DNA from: Alicyclobacillus_A sp963788285
GTDB taxonomy: Bacteria > Bacillota > Bacilli > Alicyclobacillales > Alicyclobacillaceae
Assembly (NCBI GenBank): GCA_963788285.1
Contig: CAWBGB010000007.1
Span: 434,001-498,000, forward strand
DNA: 64,000 nt
Direction of reading: 5' to 3'
The position numbers and the translations under genes are program-made. Each line of letters opens with the position of its first letter. The stretch's first letter is position 1. The notes beneath the pieces were generated by a model. That model worked only from the letters and a program-made list of their open reading frames with translations. It ran no database searches and was not told the origin of the DNA. Below are positions 46,024 through 53,589 of this stretch, one piece after another.

Positions 46024-46415
46024 CAGAGTGGAACGCGGACGGTCTATCTCCGCTGGAACTGGCTTTTATTGGAGACGCTGTCTGGGAAGTATACGCGCGC
46101 AGTCACGTATTGGCGAGAGGTATCCGCCGGCCCAATGCGTTGCATAAAGAGACCACAAAGTACGTTCGAGCCAAAGCGCAGGCTGAACTCGCGGCAGTGC
46201 TGTGGGATCGTCTGACGGAAGCGGAGCAGACGGTGTTGCGGAAAGGGAGAAACGCAAAGTCTGGGACGGTTCGCAAGAACGCAGACATCCTGGACTATCG
46301 CCACAGCACCGGATTCGAAGCGCTTATTGGCTACCTGTACGGACAGGCGGATCGGTCGCGTTTGGAGGAACTTTGTCAGTACGCCTTGCAACACATAGAC
46401 GATATGGAAGGATGA
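46020..46415 (+). CDS. mrnC: Mini-ribonuclease III
   Basis: Trims the ends of 23S rRNA precursor. 131 residues: an RNase III catalytic domain without the double-stranded RNA-binding domain (LELAFIGDAVWEVYARSHVL, later ILDYRHSTGFEALIGYLYG). The ATG shares its last bases with the cysS stop (ATGA overlap). Confidence 0.95.
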   Translation: MTEWNADGLSPLELAFIGDAVWEVYARSHVLARGIRRPNALHKETTKYVRAKAQAELAAVLWDRLTEAEQTVLRKGRNAKSGTVRKNADILDYRHSTGFEALIGYLYGQADRSRLEELCQYALQHIDDMEG

Positions 46416-46420
46416 GTTGG

Positions 46421-47338
46421 ATGCAACGTGGCGGTAGAGAACACACGCGTAGGGCGGGTTCCGGAAAGTCAGGAAGCCCCGCTCGCGGCAGGAGCGGGGG
46501 GCGCAGCGCCTTCGCGCAAGGGCAACGGGGACTCGGCTCAGCAAGGGGGAGCGCGTCATCAGCAGGATCTGTAACCAGTACCAGGACAGCGGCTGTTGCA
46601 GGCCCGCACGAGGACAGCGCGAACATCGTCCGGGGACGCCATCCTGTGCTGGAAGCCCTTAAGTCCGGGAGGCCGATTAACAAGATTCTCGTGTCGGAAG
46701 CATCGGAAGGCGGCAGCCTGATTGAAATTCTCGGCAAGGCGAGGGCTGCGGGGGTTGTGGTGCAAACGGTGCCCAAGGCCCATCTACAGAAGGTGGCTGG
46801 AGAAAACCACCAGGGTGTCGTTGCCTACGTGGCGCCTAGGGAGTACGTTGAACTGGACGATGTGCTGGCACGGCAGACCGGGCAACCTCCGCTTGTATTG
46901 CTGCTCGATGAAGTGTCGGATCCGTACAATTTTGGCGCCATTCTACGCACCGCAGAAGCGGTGGGAGCGCAAGGGGTGGTGATTCCCAAGCGGCGGGCCG
47001 TACCCCTGACGGAAACGGTGGCGAAGGCCGCTGCTGGCGCCGTCGAATATGTACCTGTGGCGCGGGTATCCAATCTCGTACAGGCGATGGAACGCCTGCA
47101 ATCGGCTGGGTATTGGATTGTCGGCGCCGATGTCGATGGGACCTCAGTGTATACACAAGTCGATTACAACGGTCCCATTGCCGTGGTGATTGGGGCCGAA
47201 GGGAAGGGCCTCAGCCGACTGGTGAAGGAGCACTGCGATTTTCTCGTTCAACTGCCGATGCTGGGCAAGTTGCAGAGCCTAAACGCTTCTGTGGCCGCAG
47301 GCGTGCTGCTGTATGAAGTCGTTCGGCAGAGGGGTTAA
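46421..47338 (+). CDS. rlmB: 23S rRNA (guanosine-2'-O-)-methyltransferase RlmB
   Basis: SpoU-family 2'-O-methyltransferase for 23S rRNA. 305 residues. Residues 1-65 are a Gly/Ser/Arg-rich, presumably disordered extension (TRRAGSGKSGSPARGRSGGR) not part of the core family. The substrate-binding domain follows from about 70 (IVRGRHPVLEALKSGRPI). The knotted SPOUT domain carries DEVSDPYNFGAILRTAEAVG and IGAEGKGLSRLV, ending NASVAAGVLLYE. ATG 46421 has GGAAGGA 8 bases upstream; ATG 46412 overlaps the mrnC stop and is an alternative. Confidence 0.95.
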   Translation: MQRGGREHTRRAGSGKSGSPARGRSGGRSAFAQGQRGLGSARGSASSAGSVTSTRTAAVAGPHEDSANIVRGRHPVLEALKSGRPINKILVSEASEGGSLIEILGKARAAGVVVQTVPKAHLQKVAGENHQGVVAYVAPREYVELDDVLARQTGQPPLVLLLDEVSDPYNFGAILRTAEAVGAQGVVIPKRRAVPLTETVAKAAAGAVEYVPVARVSNLVQAMERLQSAGYWIVGADVDGTSVYTQVDYNGPIAVVIGAEGKGLSRLVKEHCDFLVQLPMLGKLQSLNASVAAGVLLYEVVRQRG

Positions 47339-47861
47339 ACGGAACAAGCGCGGATTGCAGTGTGTGATAGTGGACGGTTACAACGTTGTCGCACAAATGC
47401 AGAGATCCGCGCTTGAAGCGCTGGAGGATGTGGACGCGGCGCGGGATCAATTGCTGGATTTACTCAAGGAGTACAGGGCGTTCTCGGGAGATGACGTGAT
47501 TGTGGTTTACGACGCCCATCACGCCAAGAAGCCAGGCTCAGAGACCATGGAAGCCGGTGTGCGCATCATTTTTACTTCCCACCAGGAAACCGCTGACGAA
47601 CGCATTGAGCGGCTGGTTTACGAACTTCGCGACACCTACCGCCAGATCACCGTCGCGACGTCCGACTTCGCGGAACAGCAGGTCACCTTCGGCGGAGGGG
47701 CGCTCCGCATTTCCGCTCGTGAGTTCCTACAACAGCTGCGGGACCTCAAACTCAGCATCCGCAGGACAGTGGAAAATAAGAACGACAGTGCACGTACCCC
47801 CTTGGTCGACACCATTCGACACGACATCGCGAATATCCTCGAAAAATGGCGAAGGGGATAA
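47313..47861 (+). CDS. yacP: YacP-type NYN-domain putative ribonuclease
   Basis: YacP (Rae1) is a ribosome-associated endoribonuclease in B. subtilis. 182 residues; core VIVDGYNVVAQ, VIVVYDAH, ETADERIERLVYELR, VATSDFAEQQVTFGGGALR and terminal KWRRG match the family. ATG 47313 overlaps the end of rlmB by 26 bp and gives a basic extension; TTG 47355 would match the B. subtilis N-terminus but lacks a ribosome site. Last gene of the cysS unit. Confidence 0.92.
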   Translation: MKSFGRGVKRNKRGLQCVIVDGYNVVAQMQRSALEALEDVDAARDQLLDLLKEYRAFSGDDVIVVYDAHHAKKPGSETMEAGVRIIFTSHQETADERIERLVYELRDTYRQITVATSDFAEQQVTFGGGALRISAREFLQQLRDLKLSIRRTVENKNDSARTPLVDTIRHDIANILEKWRRG

Positions 47862-47871
47862 ATCTAGTACA

Positions 47872-47901
47872 TTGACCTTAGTAGATTACATAATGTATAA
47901 T
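47872..47901 (+). promoter_or_regulatory. SigA promoter of sigH
   Basis: TTGACC (47872-47877), 18 bases, TATAAT (47896-47901), 35 bp before the sigH start. Confidence 0.85.
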
Positions 47902-47935
47902 ATCGTCATCCTGGCAGCCGATTCGGGGTGATAAC

Positions 47936-48580
47936 GTGACAACTCAGACGGAAATGGTGAATATCGTTCCTGCCCTTGAGGATCGCGCAGACGAAGATCT
48001 CGTTGAAGCTGTTCGGAACGGGGATACTGAAGCACTTGAGTATTTGATTCACAAATACCGGAATTTCGTTCGCGCCAAGGCTCGTTCATACTTCCTGATT
48101 GGTGCTGACCGGGAGGATATTGTGCAAGAAGGCATGATAGGCCTTTTCAAGTCAATTCGCGATTTTCGCGAGGACAAGTTGACTTCGTTCAAGGCTTTTG
48201 CCGAACTATGCATTACACGTCAAATCATCACGGCGATTAAGACGGCTACGCGTCAAAAACATATTCCGCTCAATTCCTACGTCTCACTGGACAAGCCCAT
48301 ATACGACGAGGATTCCGACCGGACTTTGCTGGACGTCATCTGTGCAGCGCGAGTCACGGATCCGGAGGAGCTTGTTATCCATCAGGAAGAGTTCGACGAC
48401 ATCGAGGTCAAAATGTCGGAATTATTAAGCGATTTGGAGCGGAAGGTTTTGATGCTCTATCTTGACGGACGCTCCTATCAAGAAATTGCCGTGGACTTGG
48501 ATCGGCACGTGAAGTCGATTGATAACGCGTTGCAGCGCGTAAAACGAAAGTTGGAGAAGTACCTTGCCGGGCGCAACTGA
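47936..48580 (+). CDS. sigH: RNA polymerase sigma-H factor (Spo0H)
   Basis: Directs early-sporulation and post-exponential genes. 214 residues: region 2 (EYLIHKYRNFVRAKARSYFL, GADREDIVQEGMIGLFKSI, TSFKAFAELCITRQIITAIK) and region 4 (LSDLERKVLMLYLDGRSYQE, with the helix-turn-helix up to NALQRVKRKL). GTG 47936 follows GGGGTGATAAC. It has its own sigma-A promoter. Confidence 0.97.
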   Translation: MTTQTEMVNIVPALEDRADEDLVEAVRNGDTEALEYLIHKYRNFVRAKARSYFLIGADREDIVQEGMIGLFKSIRDFREDKLTSFKAFAELCITRQIITAIKTATRQKHIPLNSYVSLDKPIYDEDSDRTLLDVICAARVTDPEELVIHQEEFDDIEVKMSELLSDLERKVLMLYLDGRSYQEIAVDLDRHVKSIDNALQRVKRKLEKYLAGRN

Positions 48581-48739
48581 CGGTACATAGGCGCGGAGTC
48601 CCTGTTCTGTTGCATTGCGTCATTTCACCAGTGTGCTTGAGGTGGATTACGCTGCGTAGCATCGGTAACCGCTGTTACAGACCTTCACACTGTCTAGAAG
48701 GCGCCCGCGAGGGTGCCTATACTCATGTTGTGAGGAACG

Positions 48740-48758
48740 GGGAAGCCGCTTCCCTTTT
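48740..48758 (+). terminator. Possible terminator after sigH
   Basis: GGGAAG-CCG-CTTCCC hairpin followed by four T, about 160 bp after the sigH stop. Short and therefore only probable. Confidence 0.5.
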
Positions 48759-48806
48759 GCCAACGTTTCGGTAGATACACGTAGCTGTGCGGTTCTTTGT
48801 ATCGGA

Positions 48807-48861
48807 AAGGATTACCCCTCACGAACGGCTCGCTTTAGCGTAGGAGCGATCGGTAATCCTT
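48807..48861. repeat. Structured element upstream of rpmG
   Basis: Perfect 10-bp inverted repeat AAGGATTACC (48807-48816) / GGTAATCCTT (48852-48861) enclosing an inner TCGCT/AGCGA pair. It lies directly upstream of the rpmG promoter. CCTCAC inside it is also complementary to GTGAGG near 48730. The 388-bp sigH-rpmG spacer otherwise holds no gene I can support. Confidence 0.55.
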
Positions 48862-48867
48862 GGATCC

Positions 48868-48897
48868 TTGACATGCAAGCCGTGCCTATGCTACTTT
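48868..48897 (+). promoter_or_regulatory. SigA promoter of rpmG-secE-nusG
   Basis: TTGACA (48868-48873), 18 bases, TACTTT (48892-48897). A G-run/C-run pairing (GGGG...CCCC then TTTT, about 48912-48930) in the leader could attenuate. Confidence 0.6.
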
Positions 48898-48968
48898 TAT
48901 CTAAGTCTATGGGGGGTTCTGGGCCCCTTTTATTTATGACGTTGCCCTTTTGGGGGAGGTGTACCGGA

Positions 48969-49118
48969 ATGCGCGTTATCATTACGCTCGCTTGCACAGA
49001 CTGCAAACAGCGGAACTATACCACGACGAAAAACAAAAAGAACGATCCTGACCGTATCGAGCTGAAGAAGTTCTGCCGTTACTGCAATAGCCAGACTGTA
49101 CATCGGGAAACTCGCTAA
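48969..49118 (+). CDS. rpmG: Ribosomal protein bL33
   Basis: 49 residues: MRVIITLACTDCKQRNYTTT, then KKNDPDRIELKKFCRYCNSQ. Two CxxC pairs make it the zinc-ribbon (C+) form. GGGGGAGGTG precedes ATG 48969. First gene of the rpmG-secE-nusG group, as in B. subtilis. The open frame begins upstream but only this start fits the family. Confidence 0.96.
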   Translation: MRVIITLACTDCKQRNYTTTKNKKNDPDRIELKKFCRYCNSQTVHRETR

Positions 49119-49185
49119 ACGCGGGGGCCCGTTGCCCTGTTGCTGACCTCTTGTATCTTCGATGTAAAGAAGTGAGGTATTGATC

Positions 49186-49413
49186 ATGGCAAAGCCCAAC
49201 GAAAAGGTTGTGCAACGCAAACGGAAACGGTCAGGTGTAGTAGCCTTCTTCGCTGAAACGGTCAACGAGTTGCGACGCGTTCGGTGGCCGGGTCGCAAGG
49301 AGGTTGTAAACTTCACAACCGCTGCTTTGCTCATGTGCTTTGTCATGGGTTTATTGGTCTGGGGATTCGATGTCGGCGTTAGCAAGCTGATGTCTTTGAT
49401 TGGACTGATTTAG
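49186..49413 (+). CDS. secE: Preprotein translocase subunit SecE
   Basis: 75-residue SecYEG subunit: basic N-terminus, amphipathic helix with the conserved TVNELRRVRWPGRKEV, and one membrane helix (TAALLMCFVMGLLVWGFDVG). ATG 49186 has GTGAGGT 7 bases upstream. Confidence 0.96.
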   Translation: MAKPNEKVVQRKRKRSGVVAFFAETVNELRRVRWPGRKEVVNFTTAALLMCFVMGLLVWGFDVGVSKLMSLIGLI

Positions 49414-49512
49414 TCTAAACTGCGACGGGGAATGCCTGTCCTATGAGAAGGTAGACCTGTTCGCAGGACTTTAATGCTGAAGTCGGGGGGTGCGGGGCAT
49501 TCCGCCCTCAAC

Positions 49513-50058
49513 ATGGATAACCTTGAAAAACAGTGGTATGTGATTCACACGTACTCCGGTTACGAAAACAAGGTCAAGAACAATCTGGAAAGCCGCGTGC
49601 AGACCATGGGCATGGAGGACAAGATTTTCCGCGTGCTTGTTCCGACGGAAGACGAGTTGGAAGTCAAGAACGGCAAGAAAAAAGTCGTTCAGCGCAAGGT
49701 TTTCCCCGGATATGTCCTGGTCGAGATGATTATGACGGACGACTCTTGGTACGTTGTGCGTAATACGCCAGGGGTGACAGGGTTTGTCGGATCGACGGGT
49801 GGAGGATCCAAACCGGTTCCGCTGCTGCCGGCTGAAGTACGAGCCATTCTGCGGACCACGGGGACAGAGGATGTAAAGACTCGTGTAGATTACGAAGTCG
49901 GAGAAGTTGTACGCATTGTTGACGGTCCGTTCGCGGATATGGTTGGCAATGTTGAGGAGATTCACGCGGATCAGCAGAAGCTCAAGGTCCTTGTGTCGAT
50001 GTTCGGCCGCGAGACGCCCCTGGAAGTCGACTTCACGCAGGTGGAAAAGTTGTCCTAA
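49513..50058 (+). CDS. nusG: Transcription termination/antitermination protein NusG
   Basis: 181 residues: NGN domain (QWYVIHTYSGYENKVKNNLE, KVFPGYVLVEMIM, TPGVTGFVG) and a C-terminal KOW domain (VRIVDGPFADMVGNVEEIHA). ATG 49513 gives the normal family N-terminus but lacks an obvious ribosome site. ATG 49474, with GCAGGA 5 bases upstream, would add 13 residues (MLKSGGAGHSALN). Confidence 0.95.
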   Translation: MDNLEKQWYVIHTYSGYENKVKNNLESRVQTMGMEDKIFRVLVPTEDELEVKNGKKKVVQRKVFPGYVLVEMIMTDDSWYVVRNTPGVTGFVGSTGGGSKPVPLLPAEVRAILRTTGTEDVKTRVDYEVGEVVRIVDGPFADMVGNVEEIHADQQKLKVLVSMFGRETPLEVDFTQVEKLS

Positions 50059-50181
50059 GACATCACAATGGCAGATCATAGGTCTGCGTCCACGCATGAC
50101 CTATTTTCTGTGGCGCTTTGACAAGCGTCCATATAGCTATTGGCCCGTTTCCCGGCCGGCTTTTGCCAAAGGGAGGCAGTA

Positions 50182-50209
50182 GTGGGAGGGCATTGCCCGA
50201 GAACACCAC
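50182..50209 (+). promoter_or_regulatory. Likely L1-binding autoregulatory site in the rplK leader
   Basis: GTGG-GA-GGGC-ATT-GCCC-GAGAACA-CCAC: two short stems joined by an asymmetric GA/GAGAACA internal loop, the architecture I recall for ribosomal protein L1 mRNA targets upstream of rplK. It ends 11 bp before the Shine-Dalgarno. The right arm can alternatively pair as CCACA-TTA-TGTGG (50206-50218). Confidence 0.5.
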
Positions 50210-50235
50210 ATTATGTGGCAAAGGAGGTGGACGTG

Positions 50236-50664
50236 TTGCCGAAGAAAATCATCAAGGTCGTCAAGCTGCAGATTCCTGCAGGTAAGGCCACCCCAGCGCC
50301 GCCGGTTGGTCCGGCTCTTGGTCAAGCGCAAGTCGGTAACATTATGGGATTTTGTAAGGAATTCAACGCGCGGACGGCTGATCAGGTCGGGCTTATCATT
50401 CCGGTAGTCCTGTACGTGTACGAAGACCGTTCCTACACGTTTGACTTGAAAACTCCGCCGGCTGCAGTGCTCCTGAAAAAGGCTGCTGGCATCGAGTCCG
50501 GTTCTTCTGAACCGAACAAGAAGAAAGTGGCCACGGTAAAGCGCGCGAAAGTGCGTGAAATCGCGGAGCAAAAGATGGCAGACTTGAACGCAGCTTCCGT
50601 TGAAGCGGCAATGCGCATGGTAGAAGGTACCGCCCGGAGCATGGGTATTTTGATTGAAGACTGA
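50236..50664 (+). CDS. rplK: Ribosomal protein uL11
   Basis: 142 residues; GTPase-centre protein that binds 23S rRNA next to thiostrepton. N-terminal domain IIKVVKLQIPAGKATPAPPV, C-terminal KVATVKRAKVREIAEQKMAD and VEGTARSMGI. TTG 50236 gives the usual MPKK start, 8 bases after AGGAGG; GTG 50233 is alternative. The normally invariant GQxGVNIM reads GQAQVGNIM: one residue extra in the proline-rich N-terminal loop. Confidence 0.97.
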   Translation: MPKKIIKVVKLQIPAGKATPAPPVGPALGQAQVGNIMGFCKEFNARTADQVGLIIPVVLYVYEDRSYTFDLKTPPAAVLLKKAAGIESGSSEPNKKKVATVKRAKVREIAEQKMADLNAASVEAAMRMVEGTARSMGILIED

Positions 50665-50726
50665 CGCCACGGGCGCGGTCATCTGTGGGAGGCCTCGCGC
50701 CGCTCAACCACATGGAGGTGTATAAA

Positions 50727-51431
50727 ATGGCTCGCATTTCGAAGCGCCGGGCGGAAGTGGAGAAGTTGGTAGACAAGAATAAGGTCTACGATCCCGCTGA
50801 AGCCATGGCTCTTGTAAAACAAACTGCATCAGCGAAGTTCGACGAGACCGTGGAAGTCGCTGTACGCCTCGGTGTAGATCCGAAGAAGCAAGACCAGCAG
50901 ATTCGCGGGGCGGTCGTCCTTCCGAACGGCACCGGTAAAACGGCGCGCGTGTTGGTATTTGCGAAGGGCGAAAAGGCGAAAGAAGCTGAAGCGGCCGGAG
51001 CGGACTACGTTGGTGATGACGATTATATCCAGAAGATCTCGCAAGGTTGGTTCGACTTCGACGTCGTCGTTGCGACGCCCGATATGATGGGCGCCGTTGG
51101 TCGGCTGGGTCGCGTGTTGGGTCCGAAAGGCTTAATGCCGAACCCAAAGACCGGTACGGTGACGTTTGACGTCGCGCGTGCAGTGTCTGAGATCAAGGCA
51201 GGTAAGATTGAATACCGCGTAGATCGGCAGGGCAATGTGCACGCTCCGATTGGCAAGGCATCGTTTGATGCGGACAAGTTGCTTGAAAACTTCCGTACTC
51301 TGATGGATGCGTTGCAAAAGGCGAAGCCGGCAGCTGCCAAGGGTACGTTCATCCGGAACGTCAGTGTCTCTACGACAATGGGCCCTGGTATCAAGGTCAA
51401 CCCGCAACGTTTGACCGTTGCGGCGGAGTAA
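50727..51431 (+). CDS. rplA: Ribosomal protein uL1
   Basis: 234 residues, L1-stalk protein and translational repressor of its own operon. Family segments AVRLGVDPKKQDQQIRGAVV, GRLGRVLGPKGLMPNPKTGT and RNVSVSTTMGPGIKV. GGAGGTG lies 6 bases before ATG 50727; the in-frame upstream codons overlap the rplK-rplA spacer and are not used. Confidence 0.98.
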   Translation: MARISKRRAEVEKLVDKNKVYDPAEAMALVKQTASAKFDETVEVAVRLGVDPKKQDQQIRGAVVLPNGTGKTARVLVFAKGEKAKEAEAAGADYVGDDDYIQKISQGWFDFDVVVATPDMMGAVGRLGRVLGPKGLMPNPKTGTVTFDVARAVSEIKAGKIEYRVDRQGNVHAPIGKASFDADKLLENFRTLMDALQKAKPAAAKGTFIRNVSVSTTMGPGIKVNPQRLTVAAE

Positions 51432-51484
51432 GGGTTGAAATTTGGAACTTGACTTCAAGGTCGGCGATGGGCTACCATTAGCCC

Positions 51485-51605
51485 GTTGTCTGAATGTGGA
51501 TGAACCAGAGACAGTAGGTCCGCAAGGATAATGGGAAACCGCCTACCGAGGTTCGCGACGATAGATTGGCTTGTCGCGCCCTCCGGTTGGAGTGGCGCGA
51601 CTTTT
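51485..51605 (+). promoter_or_regulatory. Ribosomal protein L10 leader with attenuator
   Basis: The leader contains ACCAGAGACAGTAGGT and CCTACCGAGG, the conserved pair of the L10(L12)4-binding RNA; GTAGG (51514-51518) pairs with CCTAC (51542-51546). It is followed by an intrinsic terminator with stem GTCGCGCCCTCC/GGAGTGGCGCGAC, loop GGTT, then TTTT (51573-51605). Excess L10 is expected to promote termination before rplJ. Confidence 0.85.
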
Positions 51606-51657
51606 CATATCGGACGGTTCATCCTGAAAAAAAGACACAGGAGGTGCATCCACCGGC

Positions 51658-52158
51658 ATGGGAGTTCGCGAGGAAAAACAACAACTGGTCCAAGAAATTG
51701 CGGATCGTCTGGCTCGCAGTAAGTCCACCATCGTCACCGACTACCGCGGCTTGACCGTGGCTGAAGTGACTGAACTCCGCAAGCAGTTGCGCGAGGCGGG
51801 GGTTGAGTACCACGTGTACAAGAACACCTTGGCGCGCCGCGCTGCTGCGGAAGCGAAGGTGGAGGGGATTGAGGAATACCTCACCGGCCCATCCGCAATT
51901 GCCTTCGGCTTCGAAGACGTGGTCGCTCCGGCCAAAGTTTTGTACGACTTTGCGAAAAAGCACAAGGCGCTTGAACTGAAGGGCGGCATTGTCGAAGGTC
52001 GCGTGGTTACAGCGAAGGAAGTAGAAAGTCTCGCAAGCTTGCCGTCTCGTGAAGGTCTGCTGTCCATGTTGCTCAGCGTGTTGCAGGCACCGATGCGCAA
52101 CTTTGCGTACGCGGTCAAGCAGGTTGCGGAGCAACAGGAAGGCGCAACCGCCGAGTAA
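51658..52158 (+). CDS. rplJ: Ribosomal protein uL10
   Basis: 166 residues; base of the ribosomal stalk. SKSTIVTDYRGLTVAEVTEL, then EYHVYKNTLARRAA, and a C-terminal helix (SVLQAPMRNFAYAVKQVAEQ) that carries the L12 dimers. AGGAGGTG lies 11 bases before ATG 51658. Controlled by the leader upstream. Confidence 0.98.
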   Translation: MGVREEKQQLVQEIADRLARSKSTIVTDYRGLTVAEVTELRKQLREAGVEYHVYKNTLARRAAAEAKVEGIEEYLTGPSAIAFGFEDVVAPAKVLYDFAKKHKALELKGGIVEGRVVTAKEVESLASLPSREGLLSMLLSVLQAPMRNFAYAVKQVAEQQEGATAE

Positions 52159-52203
52159 TCTCAACGAATTTAAATCTTATTCCGATATTGGGAGGCGTCC
52201 AAT

Positions 52204-52581
52204 TTGGCAAACGAAAAGGTTGCAGGTATCCTGGAAACCATCAAAGGCATGTCCGTTCTGGAACTGAATGATCTCGTCAAGGCCATTGAAGAAGAATTCG
52301 GCGTAACCGCTGCTGCGCCGGTTGCTGTTGTCGGTGGCGCAGCTGCTGGCGGCGACGCTGCAGAAGAGCAATCCGAATTCGACGTAATCCTCACCAGTGC
52401 TGGTGGTTCCAAGATCAACGTCATCAAGGTTGTTCGCGAAATCACCGGTCTCGGCCTGAAGGAAGCGAAGGAATTGGTCGACGGCGCTCCGAAGCCGTTG
52501 AAAGAGAAGGTCAGCAAGGAAGATGCAGAAGCCATCAAGGCAAAGCTCGAAGAAGCTGGCGCATCCGTCGAAATCAAGTAA
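52204..52581 (+). CDS. rplL: Ribosomal protein bL12 (L7/L12)
   Basis: 125 residues: N-terminal dimer helices (VLELNDLVKAIEEEFGVTAA), an Ala/Gly hinge, and the factor-binding C-terminal domain (VIKVVREITGLGLKEAKELV, then GAPKPLKEKVSKEDAEAIK). Starts at TTG 52204 with GGGAGGCG 7 bases upstream. Confidence 0.98.
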   Translation: MANEKVAGILETIKGMSVLELNDLVKAIEEEFGVTAAAPVAVVGGAAAGGDAAEEQSEFDVILTSAGGSKINVIKVVREITGLGLKEAKELVDGAPKPLKEKVSKEDAEAIKAKLEEAGASVEIK

Positions 52582-52591
52582 CTTTGGCCAC

Positions 52592-52634
52592 GAAATGAGG
52601 CACCCTGCGGATGGGTGCCCCATTTCTTTATTTG
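52592..52634 (+). terminator. Terminator after rplL
   Basis: Stem GAAATG-A-GGCACCC / GGGTGCC-C-CATTTC with one internal mismatch, followed by TTTATTT. Confidence 0.82.
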
Positions 52635-52795
52635 CGCGCATCTGGCAGATCCACCCTCTGTTTTGTATAGGAGTCCGCTGGTGTACAATCAATGTGTGCG
52701 ATTCGCACAATGCAAGCGCCATGAGGTCGTGTTGAATCACTCTCGTGCAATTTTGCAATACCTCGTGTTGTCTGTCCTGAAAGGCGGGTGATACA

Positions 52796-53401
52796 GTGCA
52801 AAGCAACCACTATTATTCAACCGATCCGACGAGTGCGAGTCGTCCACACGATGTAACGGTTCACGTGCGTGGGGTTGAGCTACGGCTCATCACAGACTCC
52901 GGTGTGTTCGCGAAGAAGGGCCTGGACTTTGGAACTCGGTTATTGATAGAGACCGTTGACTTGACTGGGCGGGTGAACGTTGTGGACCTTGGATGTGGAT
53001 ATGGAGTTGTGGCCGCAGCCTTGGCCAAGGTTTATCCGAAGACAACGTGGGCCATGCTGGACGTGAACAGTCGTGCTGTGGAGCTCGCTCGAAAGAACAC
53101 GCAGTTTCTCGGAGTGCGCAGGAAGGTGTACCAAAGTGATGGCTTTTCTGAGGTGCCTGACATGATGGCTGATGCGGTTCTGCTCAATCCGCCGATTCGG
53201 GCTGGTAAGGCTGTGGTTTATCGACTGTTTGAGGAAGCTCGCGACCACCTGGTCGAGGGTGGAGACTTTTGGATTGTCATTCAGAAGAAACACGGAGCCC
53301 CCAGTGCCAAAGCGAAGTTAGAGGAGTTGTTCGGAAATGTGCGGTTGGTAGCCCGTGCGTCTGGATACCACATCTTGCACGCGCATGCGACTCGTGGTTG
53401 A
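52796..53401 (+). CDS. ybxB: RsmC-like class I SAM-dependent methyltransferase (YbxB)
   Basis: 201 residues, similar to the 16S rRNA guanine-N2 methyltransferase catalytic domain. N-terminal HYYSTDPTS, SAM loop VVDLGCGYGVVAAALA near 62-77, and NPPIR near 130 in place of the NPPFH of N2-guanine methyltransferases. GTG 52796 follows AAGGCGGGTGA. Position between rplL and rpoB is conserved in Bacillales. Target nucleotide is inferred only. Confidence 0.93.
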   Translation: MQSNHYYSTDPTSASRPHDVTVHVRGVELRLITDSGVFAKKGLDFGTRLLIETVDLTGRVNVVDLGCGYGVVAAALAKVYPKTTWAMLDVNSRAVELARKNTQFLGVRRKVYQSDGFSEVPDMMADAVLLNPPIRAGKAVVYRLFEEARDHLVEGGDFWIVIQKKHGAPSAKAKLEELFGNVRLVARASGYHILHAHATRG

Positions 53402-53589
53402 CAGTTGCATACCAATATGATAAAGTCATTCAATGCAAACTCATTTGAAGCTGAAGGAATGAATAAAAATCCTCTACTTTGGTGATAGGTGAATATTACA
53501 GCGATTTCCGAAAATGTGGTTCCGTGCGGCCTCATTTCTTTTTTGTTTCATCACATAAACATTCCAACTTCACATGAGGGGTGACGTAT

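Noticed and set aside
53398..53424. Promoter for rpoB overlapping the end of ybxB
   Set aside because: TTGACA is followed by TATGAT at 12 bases or GATAAA at 15 bases; neither spacing is credible without data.
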